A stretch of 37,759 bases of DNA, from assembly GCA_017404685.1 (NCBI GenBank), contig JAFRBW010000009.1, positions 1-37,759 of the forward strand. Reading direction: 5' to 3'. Position 1 is the stretch's first letter, and each line of letters starts with the position of its first letter. Position numbers and translations under genes: made by a program. The notes beneath the pieces were generated by a model, which saw only the letters and a list, made by a program, of their open reading frames with translations, had not been told where the DNA came from and made no database searches. Below are positions 7,953-16,194 of the stretch, piece by piece. Source of the stretch: Candidatus Saccharimonadota bacterium (lineage in GTDB: Bacteria; Patescibacteriota; Saccharimonadia; Saccharimonadales; Saccharimonadaceae).

Positions 7953-9914
7953 ATGAAGATTTTAGAAAACATCGCGCTAAAAAATCTTACTACCATGCGC
8001 CTCGGCGGCCCCGCTAAATATGTCCTAGAAGTCGAGTCAAAATCCGACATCCCCGCCGCTTTCAATTTTGCACGCAAAAAAAATCTCCCATTCTTCATTC
8101 TCGGCGGCGGCGCCAACACCATCGCCCACGACGAAGGCTTTGACGGTGTGATTGTCAGAAACACTATGGATGGCGTGACGCTCAGCATGGCGGGTGACGG
8201 CCGAAGGGGGACCCCCAAAACGTTTTACGACAGTAAAACTTTTGGGGGAAGAGGCCGGCAGGACCCGCCAGAGATTACGGCCGAGGACAGCGGTCGGCAG
8301 GACCCGCCAGAAGTTCTCCTCACAGTCATGGGCGGCACCGACTGGGACGCCGCCGTCGCATTCGCATGCGAACAAAATCTTACCGGCATCGAAGCCCTCA
8401 GCAAAATCCCGGGCAAAGCCGGCGCCGCCCCTGTCCAAAACATCGGTGCCTACGGCCAAGACATTTCCCAAGTTTTCGTGAGCGCCGAAGTTTACGATAC
8501 CAAAACCAACGAATTCAAAACTCTCTCCGCCTCCGACTTCCATTTTTCCTACCGTCATTCCATCATGAACACCACCGAAAAAAACCGTTATTTCGTCATT
8601 TCTATCACGCTAAAATTACAAAAAGGCGAAATGCCTCGCCCATTCTACAATTCCATCGAGCGCTTCATCGCCGCAAAAAACATCACCGATTTTAGTCCCA
8701 AAAGCATCCGCAAAATCGTTTCCGAAATCCGCAACGACAAACTTCCCGATCCTCTCGAAAAAGCCAGTTCCGGATCTTTCTTCAAAAACATTTATCTCAC
8801 AGAAAAAGAAGCCAAAGCCGCCGAAGAAAAAGGCTATCCAGTTTATAAAGGTCACGATGGCCTCAAAATCAATTCCGCTTGGCTGATCGAAAACGCCGGA
8901 CTAAAAGGTGCGCTTCTCCACGGCATGCGCGTGAGTAATTCCGCTCCGCTCGTCCTCATCAACGAGTCTGCGAGCAGCTATCAAGATCTCGCCGCCGCCC
9001 GCGCCGAAATCATCGCCGCGGTTAAAGCTAAGTTTGGCTACACATTAGAGCAAGAACCAGTGGAGATTAATGTGACGGGTGACAACCAAAAGATCATCAC
9101 CCAAAACAGAGGCCGAAAGAATCCACCAACAAAAATCTTAAACGGCTCCGAACTCGCCGGTTTTATCAAAGAACGTCAAGCCCATCAAGCAAAAAACATA
9201 CTCAAAAACCCGACGTTACTAATAATTCGCGACAATCCTTCCCCTGTTATTAACAAATATGTTTACTTAAAAACCCGCTATGGCCATGATATCGGCGTGA
9301 ACGTCATTGATTTTGTCGCTAAATCCACCGCCGAAATCAAAGCCAAAATTCTCGCCGCAAATCAGGACAAAAACATCCACGCTATCATTTTGCAACTCCC
9401 GATTTTAGATAAATCAAAGACCGATGAGCTCACCAATCTCATCACTCCGGCAAAAGATGTGGATGGCCTTGGCAAAAACAGCGAATTCGACTCCGCCACC
9501 GCCACCGCAATTTTGTGGCTTCTCGCCGGCTACGACATCGATCTCAAAAATCAAAAAATCGCCATCGTCGGTCGCGGCAAACTCGTTGGCGCTCCGCTTT
9601 TCAAAATGCTCACGAATTCCGGAAACGATGTCACACTTTTCCATCACGGCGACGATCTCACAAAACTCAAAAATCACAATGTCATTATCACTGCCACTGG
9701 TGTTCCCGGCCTTATCACTTCCGATATGGTCAGCCCCGGTACAGTCATCGTCGATGCCGGCACTGCCTCCGAAGATGGCATTATCAAAGGCGACGTAGCC
9801 GACGAAGTTCGCGCCCGCACCGACCTCGCCGCCATCACCCCAATCCTCGGCGGCGTCGGCCCACTCACCATCTCCTGCCTTATCGACCACGTCCTCACCG
9901 CCGCATCAAAATAA
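7953..9914 (+). CDS. MurB-FolD fusion protein
   Basis: One continuous 653-residue frame joins two enzymes. Residues 1-373 match MurB (UDP-N-acetylenolpyruvoylglucosamine reductase, peptidoglycan synthesis): TTMRLGGPAKYV, the FAD-binding GGGAN, KIPGKAGAAPVQNIGAYGQ, SSGSFFKN with the general-acid serine, and LEQEP with the late glutamate. Residues about 393-653 match FolD (methylene-tetrahydrofolate dehydrogenase/cyclohydrolase): YVYLKTR, ILQLPI, DVDG, GRGKLVGAP and TPILGGVGPLT. A 40-residue insertion (about 80-119) in MurB is a palindromic repeat read in frame. A degraded copy lies at the junction (about residues 375-391), suggesting the repeat removed the MurB stop. The start was chosen from the -10 box 6 nt upstream; the frame's upstream extension overlaps recA antisense. 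Confidence 0.92.
   Translation: MKILENIALKNLTTMRLGGPAKYVLEVESKSDIPAAFNFARKKNLPFFILGGGANTIAHDEGFDGVIVRNTMDGVTLSMAGDGRRGTPKTFYDSKTFGGRGRQDPPEITAEDSGRQDPPEVLLTVMGGTDWDAAVAFACEQNLTGIEALSKIPGKAGAAPVQNIGAYGQDISQVFVSAEVYDTKTNEFKTLSASDFHFSYRHSIMNTTEKNRYFVISITLKLQKGEMPRPFYNSIERFIAAKNITDFSPKSIRKIVSEIRNDKLPDPLEKASSGSFFKNIYLTEKEAKAAEEKGYPVYKGHDGLKINSAWLIENAGLKGALLHGMRVSNSAPLVLINESASSYQDLAAARAEIIAAVKAKFGYTLEQEPVEINVTGDNQKIITQNRGRKNPPTKILNGSELAGFIKERQAHQAKNILKNPTLLIIRDNPSPVINKYVYLKTRYGHDIGVNVIDFVAKSTAEIKAKILAANQDKNIHAIILQLPILDKSKTDELTNLITPAKDVDGLGKNSEFDSATATAILWLLAGYDIDLKNQKIAIVGRGKLVGAPLFKMLTNSGNDVTLFHHGDDLTKLKNHNVIITATGVPGLITSDMVSPGTVIVDAGTASEDGIIKGDVADEVRARTDLAAITPILGGVGPLTISCLIDHVLTAASK
8190..8309 (+). 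repeat. In-frame palindromic repeat element, copy 1 (murB)
   Basis: A 120-bp (40-codon) insertion begins GCGGGTGACGG, carries the inverted pair CCCCCAAAA/TTTTGGGGG, and ends with two direct copies of GGCAGGACCCGCCAGA. The same architecture recurs at 29902-29977, and in degraded form at about 9075-9128. Confidence 0.8.
9075..9128 (+). repeat. Degraded repeat element at the MurB-FolD junction
   Basis: The stretch retains GGGTGAC, CCCAAAAC and AGAGGCCG followed by a diverged CAGGACCCGCCA-like end in the same order as copy 1. It coincides with the linker between the MurB and FolD domains. Confidence 0.5.
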
Positions 9915-9940
9915 GCCCCATACTGGGGCTTATTTTATTT
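9910..9940 (+). terminator. Intrinsic terminator after murB-folD
   Basis: A 10-bp stem (AATAAGCCCC/GGGGCTTATT) with loop ATACT is followed by a T-rich tail. It overlaps the end of the convergent 48-residue ORF. Confidence 0.85.
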
Positions 9941-10081
9941 CATTTTTCTTGCTTTTTCCAGAATCTTCTGCTGATCTTCGTAGGCACGAATCATAGCACG
10001 ATCAAACACTGCCCTTGCTGCTGCGGACGGATGTCTAGACGCAAGATCCTTTGCTGTAACTTTTATCTGTTTCGGTGCCAT
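9935..10081 (-). CDS. Small 48-residue protein downstream of a zeta-like kinase
   Basis: This minus-strand ORF encodes a 48-residue basic, probably helical protein starting MAPKQIKVTAKDLASRHPSA. An AGGAG SD lies 6 nt before the ATG, which is the main support that it is real. It overlaps the 3' end of the zeta-like kinase gene by 47 bp in another frame, so translation may be coupled. No family is recognised. Because epsilon/zeta toxins are paired with small helical antitoxins, an antitoxin role is possible, but the gene order (kinase first) differs from classical epsilon-zeta modules and the sequence does not resemble epsilon. Confidence 0.55.
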   Translation of the reverse strand: MAPKQIKVTAKDLASRHPSAAARAVFDRAMIRAYEDQQKILEKARKMK

Positions 10082-10745
10082 CCTGTGCTCCTAAAATATA
10101 TTTAATTAACTTATCTTTATTATATTCCACGTTTAAAACTTTGTCAAATTCTTCAGCGTGTATATTCTCAATTCGCCGTCCGACCTTATTGTCCGGACGC
10201 TTTACAACAATGTCAATAGTAATTCTATCTCCAAATTTTTCACCTATCGCTTTAATATTATTAATTGTTTTGTAATATGCCTCCACGAAACCATCAAACT
10301 TAATTGCACGATGCTCTACTTTCTCGCGAGCCAGTGTAAACTCCCAAGCCAATTTTGGATCCTGGAATGCATATACAATTTTGACAGAAAACCCATGCTT
10401 CAAACTACGTTCAATATTGTCGCAAGCTTTTACGCTCCCAAAAGTTCCATCCATCACAAAGCTAATTTTATGATGAAGTGCATACCCAAATACTTCGCTT
10501 AATAGTATTGTAGCTGGCTTGCGAAATTCATCTGCTCGCTCTGGTACATAATCCGGCAATTTTTCAGCAATTTCATCCATATCGATTCTCAAGAAATCCA
10601 CTCCGGATTCAGAAATAATATTCCGCGACAACTCCGTCTTCCCAGCCCCCGGCAACCCAGCCATAAAAATCGCCGCCGGTTCCTCCTCTGGTTCCGCATG
10701 ACATTCTTCTATCAACTTTTTTACAAATTCTTTTTTATTTACCAT
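10035..10745 (-). CDS. Zeta-toxin-like P-loop kinase
   Basis: The 236-residue product has the Walker A motif GLPGAGKTE near residues 30-38, followed by a conserved acidic IDMDEI and FVMDGTFGS, the pattern of zeta toxin/UDP-N-acetylglucosamine kinase and related P-loop kinases. Zeta toxins phosphorylate UDP-GlcNAc and block peptidoglycan synthesis; some relatives phosphorylate other substrates. I start at the second ATG (10743-10745): a TTGAAA-17-TATGTT promoter ends 6 nt before it, matching the leaderless geometry elsewhere. A 48-residue ORF overlaps its 3' end. Whether this is a toxin or a housekeeping kinase cannot be decided from the sequence. Confidence 0.8.
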   Translation of the reverse strand: MVNKKEFVKKLIEECHAEPEEEPAAIFMAGLPGAGKTELSRNIISESGVDFLRIDMDEIAEKLPDYVPERADEFRKPATILLSEVFGYALHHKISFVMDGTFGSVKACDNIERSLKHGFSVKIVYAFQDPKLAWEFTLAREKVEHRAIKFDGFVEAYYKTINNIKAIGEKFGDRITIDIVVKRPDNKVGRRIENIHAEEFDKVLNVEYNKDKLIKYILGAQDGTETDKSYSKGSCV

Positions 10746-10751
10746 GCTACG

Positions 10752-10780
10752 AACATACCACACCTCAAAAAAATTTTCAA
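10752..10780 (-). promoter_or_regulatory. Promoter of the zeta-like kinase, predicted leaderless
   Basis: TTGAAA, a 17-bp spacer and TATGTT (10752-10757) with a TGG extension on the minus strand. The -10 ends 6 nt before the ATG. Confidence 0.6.
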
Positions 10781-10793
10781 CCCCCCACTAACA

Positions 10794-10829
10794 AATAATA
10801 AAGTCGCCACAAAGAGCGACTTTATTATT
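10794..10829. terminator. Intrinsic terminator after the VirB6-like gene
   Basis: A perfect 14-bp stem (AATAATAAAGTCGC and its complement) with an 8-nt loop ends 1 nt before the stop codon of the minus-strand gene. The outer A/T arms allow termination on either strand. Confidence 0.8.
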
Positions 10830-10830
10830 A

Positions 10831-13800
10831 TTACGCCTGCCCATTCGGCGGGCTTGGTGGATTTGGTGGATTCGGTGGATTTAGTGGATTACCCCCACCA
10901 CTATACCTATTATACCAACTGTCATTTTGTGAAGAAGGTGTCTGCGTTGCACCAAACCCAGGTCGTTGCTGAATCTGAACACTTGTATCCGCAACATTGC
11001 CACCACCATTGCCACGCTCAATTCCCAAAATATCAAGCACTTGCCCAGTCGTCCGGTTTTTAATTCGAACATCGGACTTGATAGCTTCGATTTGAGGCGC
11101 CAATTCTTGCCGCAGAAGATTCTGTCCCTCCGCGAGAAGCGCAGCATTTTGTGCCTTCTCCAGCTCAACGCCAGCAAGCTCAGGATTCTGAGCTGCCACA
11201 TTCGCACGAATTTGTTGCGCCCTCACAGCATTTTTCTCGGCAAGCCCCATCGCCATAGCTTGCGCCATCGAACCACGCATCGAACCAATCATATCAGCCG
11301 TAAGCCCCATATCAGCAATATTCATCTGTCCGCTGCTAATCCGCTTTTGCAAGGTCGCTTCTGCCACAGTCTGCACTTTTGCATCCTTAGAGTTCACTGC
11401 CGCACTTGCAAGCATACCGGTAAGCTCAGTCGGGTCAGACATTGTGCTACTAATCGCATTAAAGTTACGCTCCACAAACTGCATTTCATCCTTAGAAACA
11501 TTGTTCAAAGCTCCATAGCCATTCTCAGAAAGATAACTACCATACGATGCCGCCTTAAAACCACTATCCTTTGCATCTCCCGCCATCCATCTATTAAAAC
11601 CAATCCCAGCTTTCCCGGCACTCCCACGATACTTAGAGAAAGCCTTAAATACGTCTACATTCGTAGCCCCCATTGCCTGAATTAGTTTCTGCTGCACACT
11701 ATCATTCATTCCCTCCCACACGCCATCTTTCTGCAAAGCATTCATCGCCTCAGTTATACCACCACGATTAATCAATGCCTTAAGCGCCGATGCTGCATAC
11801 TCACCATCATTTCCTGAAAGTGAACGTATAAAACTTGATTCAATTACACCGCGATCAGACTCAAACTCAAAGTTCCGATCATACATTTTCTCGCGCTCAC
11901 CAGCAAACGCCGCTTCTTGGTTTTTCATCCGAATCGCCTGAAACTCAGCATCAGATCCAATTTCAGCCTCACGCTCCCGTCTGTCTCTCGCCGCTTGCGC
12001 CATATATGCTTTATTCAACCTATCCCTCTGCCTTTTCGTCAATTCGGTCCTACCGCTCAAACTCTTCACTACTTTATCAGCCCTTGCCGCCGCCGTTTTG
12101 TCCTTCTGGAATTGCTGAAAGTCCTTGAATCTCTCCGAATTCTTAATTCCGCCAGTCAATGCGCCACCAGCGCGTTTTCCAATCGACCTTCCTGCCGCCG
12201 ACAATTTTGCGCCCACATTACCTAGTCCCGCCAACGAATTCTTGAGCAGCATCGGGATAAAGAAGAACGGCAAAACCTGCACGATCATCGACGCCAACTT
12301 CATCCCACCATTATCTACCGTTCCTAACGCCCGACTCGCCAAAGCCCCCGCGCCAATCGCCAGCGAACAAAGCGGATACACCACCAAAAGCGCCTCCATG
12401 ATACTGAGCCACCTCTTGAATAACTTTTCCGTGTTCGGCAAAGCATAACACACAATCGCAATCGGTGCAATCGCCACCATCAGCACGATTCCTGCCTCAC
12501 GTATCACTAGTATCAGATAAAGCACTATAATCCCTGCCACCAAAGATATCACAAGTCCTATCGCAGCCAGCCCAACCGCCACCGGTATTCCAACCAGCCC
12601 TAAACTATTAAGCGCTGCAAATATACCAGCCGCACCAGCACCAATTCCAATATCCACCGCCAGCCCGCCAACAAACACACCGGTATCATTTCCACTCGAC
12701 GGAATATTAAGTGCCGCCGTCGTGAAAATCCCTTTCGCCCCAGCACCCACAATGTTGCTCGCATCAATCGCTAGCTCACATATTACAAAACTCAAATTCG
12801 CCAGAATCGCCACCAAAATCAGTCTTGGTAAAAGTCGTTTAATGCCATAATTATCAATCCCAACGCCAGTCAGTTGCGAGAAAATCACAAAGGCAAACAA
12901 CACAATAAATAGCACATTCGCGATGTTTTGAATTAGCTCCCAAGCCCTACGCGTCCCGCCATCATCCACGAAAATCTCCTTAGCCGGCACCTCCAGCAAA
13001 ACTTCGATGATATTCTCCCACAAAGTTTGCCCAATACCGCTTACCGCCTGAATAATCGGACACAAAATCCATCCTAGCGGCCCAGAGCCATTTTTGCATT
13101 CCGTCTCAGCATCGGCAACTGTTGTTGTTCCATCCTCGCTCTCATTATAGCTGGTATTATCCCCATTTGCTTCCCCTCCAACCATGCCCGCTACTGTCAA
13201 AGAGTTTCTAACCGCATTAAGCTCCTGCATCAGCTGCTGCCAAGTTTTTTCAGAGCCATCAAAATACCTTGAATTATTCAAACCATTAACTTTGGCAGTT
13301 GTGTTTTGTGTTGCCTTTGCGTAACAAACCCTAATTTGCCCATCGACAAGCCTAGGCAATTGTTCGTAGCCTCGATCATTATGCATGACATCATACGATT
13401 CAGTTGCGCTACATATCACGCCATCACTACCATTGACGCCATAATAGTTAACTAAAAACGCATTATATAACTGGAACATTTCATCAGGCGAATAGCGCAT
13501 ATCGGAAACTGACGAAAAACTCCCGCCCAATAAATTCGTAGCCGCCTTAAAAGCGCCAGTTGCGACTGCTGGGCGACCAGAAGAACCAATCTGATAAGTT
13601 GCATTCTTAGATTCTTCCATTCCGCCATAATTCACAAAACCAGTACTCACATCGTAATTTGGACAATATGTAGTCTGCATACCAACCATTGTTCCCACTT
13701 CAGAAACACAACTTCCAAAATGCGAATTCATTGCCGCCCGAATCGCAGCACTTAATGCATCGAAACTTTTATACTGAGTTAGATCAAAAGTCGCATCAAC

Positions 13801-14493
13801 AAAAGCCTGATTATTTATATTACCATTCCACATTCTCGCCGTCAACGTATTCCCACTTAATTGATATACCAAAGAACCAATATCAATCGTAGTCGCAGCT
13901 GCACTTTTAGTATTATTAAGCTCCAATTGATCAGCATTTGCACTTCCGTCTTTGCTGCACAGCTGAGCAGTCTGCACTGCGGAATATAATCCATTAGCAG
14001 TTGTTTTTCTCTTCAGATTAAAACTTAGACACTTACCATTATTATTTTCCACAGTAACGACGTAGCCCAATTTATCAAGCAAGGTTCGTTTCCCCACTTC
14101 GCTAACTGGATTAGCATCAACATCCGCATTCTTAAGCAACCCCCTGAAAGAACCACTTGTTGATATATTAACGCCCAATGTCCCTAAAGCACTAGCGAAT
14201 GCGCCCAATGAAACGTTCGAACCACCGAATAGCCCACGACAACTCATTTTAGCACCTGATGGCAAAATTACATAATTACTTTCGCTATCGCCTATCACGG
14301 ATTTATATCCAGAAAAATTATTGAGCGAAATACTATCGGCGATAATAGGATTTTTGTAACACCTATATATATTATATGCTAACGCTTTCTGCTCGACATT
14401 AGTGTACGCCGAAACCGACTTCTGCATAAATAAACCAAAAAGCATTGATATAAAAACACCTATCCAACATAGTAGCTTTTTATTCTTCATCAT
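10831..14493 (-). CDS. VirB6/TrbL-like polytopic membrane protein
   Basis: A 1,220-residue envelope protein. It starts with a signal-type hydrophobic stretch (CWIGVFISMLFGLFM) and an approximately 450-residue cysteine-containing extracytoplasmic region. At least six hydrophobic helices follow at about residues 520-790 (for example VLFIVLFAFVIF and GIVLMVAIAPIAIVCYALP). After these come a long charged, coiled-coil-like cytoplasmic region and a proline-rich tail of NPPNPP repeats. The hydrophobic core resembles VirB6/TrbL inner-membrane proteins of type IV secretion, a family often seen in Saccharibacteria. The start overlaps the preceding membrane-protein gene by 14 bp and has a GGTGAGGT SD, so translation is probably coupled. 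No VirB4 or VirD4 ATPase is in the window, so a working secretion system cannot be claimed. Confidence 0.75.
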   Translation of the reverse strand: MMKNKKLLCWIGVFISMLFGLFMQKSVSAYTNVEQKALAYNIYRCYKNPIIADSISLNNFSGYKSVIGDSESNYVILPSGAKMSCRGLFGGSNVSLGAFASALGTLGVNISTSGSFRGLLKNADVDANPVSEVGKRTLLDKLGYVVTVENNNGKCLSFNLKRKTTANGLYSAVQTAQLCSKDGSANADQLELNNTKSAAATTIDIGSLVYQLSGNTLTARMWNGNINNQAFVDATFDLTQYKSFDALSAAIRAAMNSHFGSCVSEVGTMVGMQTTYCPNYDVSTGFVNYGGMEESKNATYQIGSSGRPAVATGAFKAATNLLGGSFSSVSDMRYSPDEMFQLYNAFLVNYYGVNGSDGVICSATESYDVMHNDRGYEQLPRLVDGQIRVCYAKATQNTTAKVNGLNNSRYFDGSEKTWQQLMQELNAVRNSLTVAGMVGGEANGDNTSYNESEDGTTTVADAETECKNGSGPLGWILCPIIQAVSGIGQTLWENIIEVLLEVPAKEIFVDDGGTRRAWELIQNIANVLFIVLFAFVIFSQLTGVGIDNYGIKRLLPRLILVAILANLSFVICELAIDASNIVGAGAKGIFTTAALNIPSSGNDTGVFVGGLAVDIGIGAGAAGIFAALNSLGLVGIPVAVGLAAIGLVISLVAGIIVLYLILVIREAGIVLMVAIAPIAIVCYALPNTEKLFKRWLSIMEALLVVYPLCSLAIGAGALASRALGTVDNGGMKLASMIVQVLPFFFIPMLLKNSLAGLGNVGAKLSAAGRSIGKRAGGALTGGIKNSERFKDFQQFQKDKTAAARADKVVKSLSGRTELTKRQRDRLNKAYMAQAARDRREREAEIGSDAEFQAIRMKNQEAAFAGEREKMYDRNFEFESDRGVIESSFIRSLSGNDGEYAASALKALINRGGITEAMNALQKDGVWEGMNDSVQQKLIQAMGATNVDVFKAFSKYRGSAGKAGIGFNRWMAGDAKDSGFKAASYGSYLSENGYGALNNVSKDEMQFVERNFNAISSTMSDPTELTGMLASAAVNSKDAKVQTVAEATLQKRISSGQMNIADMGLTADMIGSMRGSMAQAMAMGLAEKNAVRAQQIRANVAAQNPELAGVELEKAQNAALLAEGQNLLRQELAPQIEAIKSDVRIKNRTTGQVLDILGIERGNGGGNVADTSVQIQQRPGFGATQTPSSQNDSWYNRYSGGGNPLNPPNPPNPPSPPNGQA

Positions 14494-15430
14494 TTACCTC
14501 ACCATCATCATCGTCTTCTTCATCAAAAACTCTTTTACCATTAAAAGCATCATTAATCTCAGCACATTCTCGTTTTATATTATCTACTGCTACAAAAACC
14601 ATGCCCTCCATAGTGGTATTCACCTCACCCAATTGCGACGCATATTCGTTTATCGTGTCACCGCTAAGTCCATCCATACATTTCTCATCGAAAGTATTAC
14701 CAACTAAACACCCCGCATCTTTATAAACCTGCCAATAATTTGCCTCAATTATAGATTTGCGAACATCATATTGTTCATACTCAATAATAATACCATTCTC
14801 ATCGTCAACGTCTAAATCGTCATATGTGCCAAAGTATGTTTGTGCATACTCAATCGCCGCATCCTTTCCCTGCTCAATCACTAAAGTTTTGATCTCATCC
14901 GGATCAATCAACTGCACATCATCATACGCAATCAAAAAATTCAAATATTGCAATGTATTACTTAGCGACATTCCAGACAATATGGCGGTTGGCTGTTCAG
15001 ACTCATCATCATAAAACCTTCGATATGATATCATTGCAGTGTCTAAATAATCTTCATTATTGTATTCCTCATCTATCGTATACTCAGAATAAGGATCAAA
15101 ATCCTCCACATTATCGCTTTTCTGTTCGCCGTACAAAATATAATTAGCATATTTGTTAAAATCATCTCTCGCACCTGCGTCACCATCCCCCTTCGGCCAC
15201 ACCATCCACAAGGTCACCCCAACAATCGCCGCAAGCGCCAAAACCATCAAAAACGCCACTAAGCCTTTCCGCCCACCAACAGAAGTCTTCCCGCTAGGCG
15301 CCAGCACTATATCGCCAGAATCAGCCGCCCGAGAAGCGCCAACACCCCCACCCACCGGCATCGCCGGCTCGTTCGGCGACACAATCGCCCCCGGAATACC
15401 AGCATCAGAATTGTTGTTCATTGGATCCAT
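14480..15430 (-). CDS. Single-pass membrane protein with acidic extracytoplasmic domain
   Basis: The 316-residue product has a glycine/proline-rich N-terminus of about 55 residues, one membrane helix (LVAFLMVLALAAIVGVTLWMV) and a large acidic C-terminal domain ending in a run of Asp and Glu. I do not recognise the family. It overlaps the VirB6-like gene by 14 bp in the same direction, so the two are probably made together and may act in one envelope complex. A TGGTATAAT box ends 8 nt before the ATG, suggesting a near-leaderless transcript for the pair. Confidence 0.7.
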   Translation of the reverse strand: MDPMNNNSDAGIPGAIVSPNEPAMPVGGGVGASRAADSGDIVLAPSGKTSVGGRKGLVAFLMVLALAAIVGVTLWMVWPKGDGDAGARDDFNKYANYILYGEQKSDNVEDFDPYSEYTIDEEYNNEDYLDTAMISYRRFYDDESEQPTAILSGMSLSNTLQYLNFLIAYDDVQLIDPDEIKTLVIEQGKDAAIEYAQTYFGTYDDLDVDDENGIIIEYEQYDVRKSIIEANYWQVYKDAGCLVGNTFDEKCMDGLSGDTINEYASQLGEVNTTMEGMVFVAVDNIKRECAEINDAFNGKRVFDEEDDDDGEVNDEE

Positions 15431-15438
15431 ATACGTCC

Positions 15439-15444
15439 ATTATA
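15439..15444 (-). promoter_or_regulatory. -10 box of the membrane-protein/VirB6-like operon
   Basis: TGGTATAAT on the minus strand, ending 8 nt before the ATG at 15428-15430. Confidence 0.6.
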
Positions 15445-15492
15445 CCATAACCACCATTAAAATAACACAGCCATTTTTTAATAATCTTACGC

Positions 15493-15521
15493 TTGAATAT
15501 CCTAGTTACTTTTGTTAAAAT
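15493..15521 (+). promoter_or_regulatory. Promoter of the CdiA-CT-like nuclease gene
   Basis: TTGAAT (15493-15498), a 17-bp spacer and TGT-extended TAAAAT (15516-15521), ending 6 nt before the ATG. Confidence 0.65.
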
Positions 15522-15527
15522 ATTTTT

Positions 15528-15941
15528 ATGAAAAAAGTGGAGATACGGAAGGTCCCAATTGATAAAATCGGGCGCATCAATAAAAATGGAGTGAAAACCG
15601 AACCCAGCGAAGATTATACTTGTGTCCATCTGACCCAATTTGGCTTCAATATCGAACTTATCCGCCCAAGCAACACAACAAAAACCAATAATCCAGACGT
15701 ACTAATGCTTGGCACTATATGGGAAATTAAAACTCTCATCAGCAACAACGAAACCACCATCAAAAACCGTTTCAGTAAAGCATCAAAACAAGCGCACAAA
15801 GTTATTTTTGACTTGCGTAAAGTCAAAAACGATTCAGACAAAGTTGAAAAATTTATCGTCAAATTATTCAAGCAACCAGGCAACATAGATCACATTATGA
15901 TCATCAGGAAAAATGGGCAACTCCTTGACTTCATAAAATAA
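15528..15941 (+). CDS. PD-(D/E)XK nuclease-like protein resembling CdiA-CT toxin domains
   Basis: The 137-residue protein contains NPDVLMLGTIWEIK (Asp57, Glu67, Lys69), a PD-(D/E)XK-type active-site pattern. The surrounding layout (DYTCVHLT, RFSKASKQAHKVIFDLR) is like the C-terminal tRNase domains of contact-dependent inhibition CdiA proteins and related phage or mobile-element proteins. It has no delivery domain or signal peptide and stands alone. Possible roles are an orphan toxin, an internal defence nuclease or a domesticated fragment. No immunity gene is identifiable beside it: downstream lies a tiny RNA candidate, and upstream a divergent envelope operon. The family assignment is from motif memory. 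Confidence 0.6.
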   Translation: MKKVEIRKVPIDKIGRINKNGVKTEPSEDYTCVHLTQFGFNIELIRPSNTTKTNNPDVLMLGTIWEIKTLISNNETTIKNRFSKASKQAHKVIFDLRKVKNDSDKVEKFIVKLFKQPGNIDHIMIIRKNGQLLDFIK

Positions 15942-15953
15942 ACGCGCTATAAT
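15925..15953 (+). promoter_or_regulatory. Near-consensus promoter of a candidate tiny RNA
   Basis: TTGACT (15925-15930), a 17-bp spacer and TATAAT (15948-15953). It overlaps the 3' end of the nuclease gene and points at a terminator hairpin only 15-50 nt downstream. Confidence 0.75.
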
Positions 15954-15960
15954 AAAACCA

Positions 15961-16008
15961 ATGAGGGCGACCTGGTTCTTAACTGAGCGAGGCCAAGCCC
16001 TCTTTTTT
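15961..16008 (+). ncRNA. Candidate approximately 48-nt small RNA
   Basis: The predicted transcript starts about 7 nt after the -10 box and ends at a GAGGGC/GCCCTC stem (15963-15968, 15997-16002) followed by six T. The internal sequence is an approximately 28-nt loop with some further pairing (TGG/CCA). A 29-codon ORF starting at 15961 exists but runs through the terminator, so an RNA or attenuated transcript is the better reading. Confidence 0.5.
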
Positions 16009-16033
16009 CACGCACACGTCAATTTCACACACA

Positions 16034-16076
16034 AAAATAGACCCCCATAATCCAAAGATTACAGAGGGTCTATTTT
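16034..16076. terminator. Intrinsic terminator after the surface-protein gene
   Basis: An 11-bp stem (AAAATAGACCC/GGGTCTATTTT) encloses an inner TAATC/GATTA hairpin. It can act on both strands; on the minus strand it ends the gene whose stop is at 16195, leaving a 3' UTR of about 120 nt in which I see nothing else. Confidence 0.8.
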
Positions 16077-16194
16077 AACCACCCACATGAAGCGGTCATG
16101 CGACGAATATTACACGTCTCGTCTGGCGCAATTCATTTCCATTACAAAACGTAAGGAACACGCTAGACGTACATTGTACGAATACTAACGTAGA

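Noticed and set aside
15961-16050. A leaderless 29-codon peptide gene
   Set aside because: The ATG is 7 nt past a -10 box, but the frame reads through a terminator hairpin and gives an unremarkable peptide; a small RNA is simpler.
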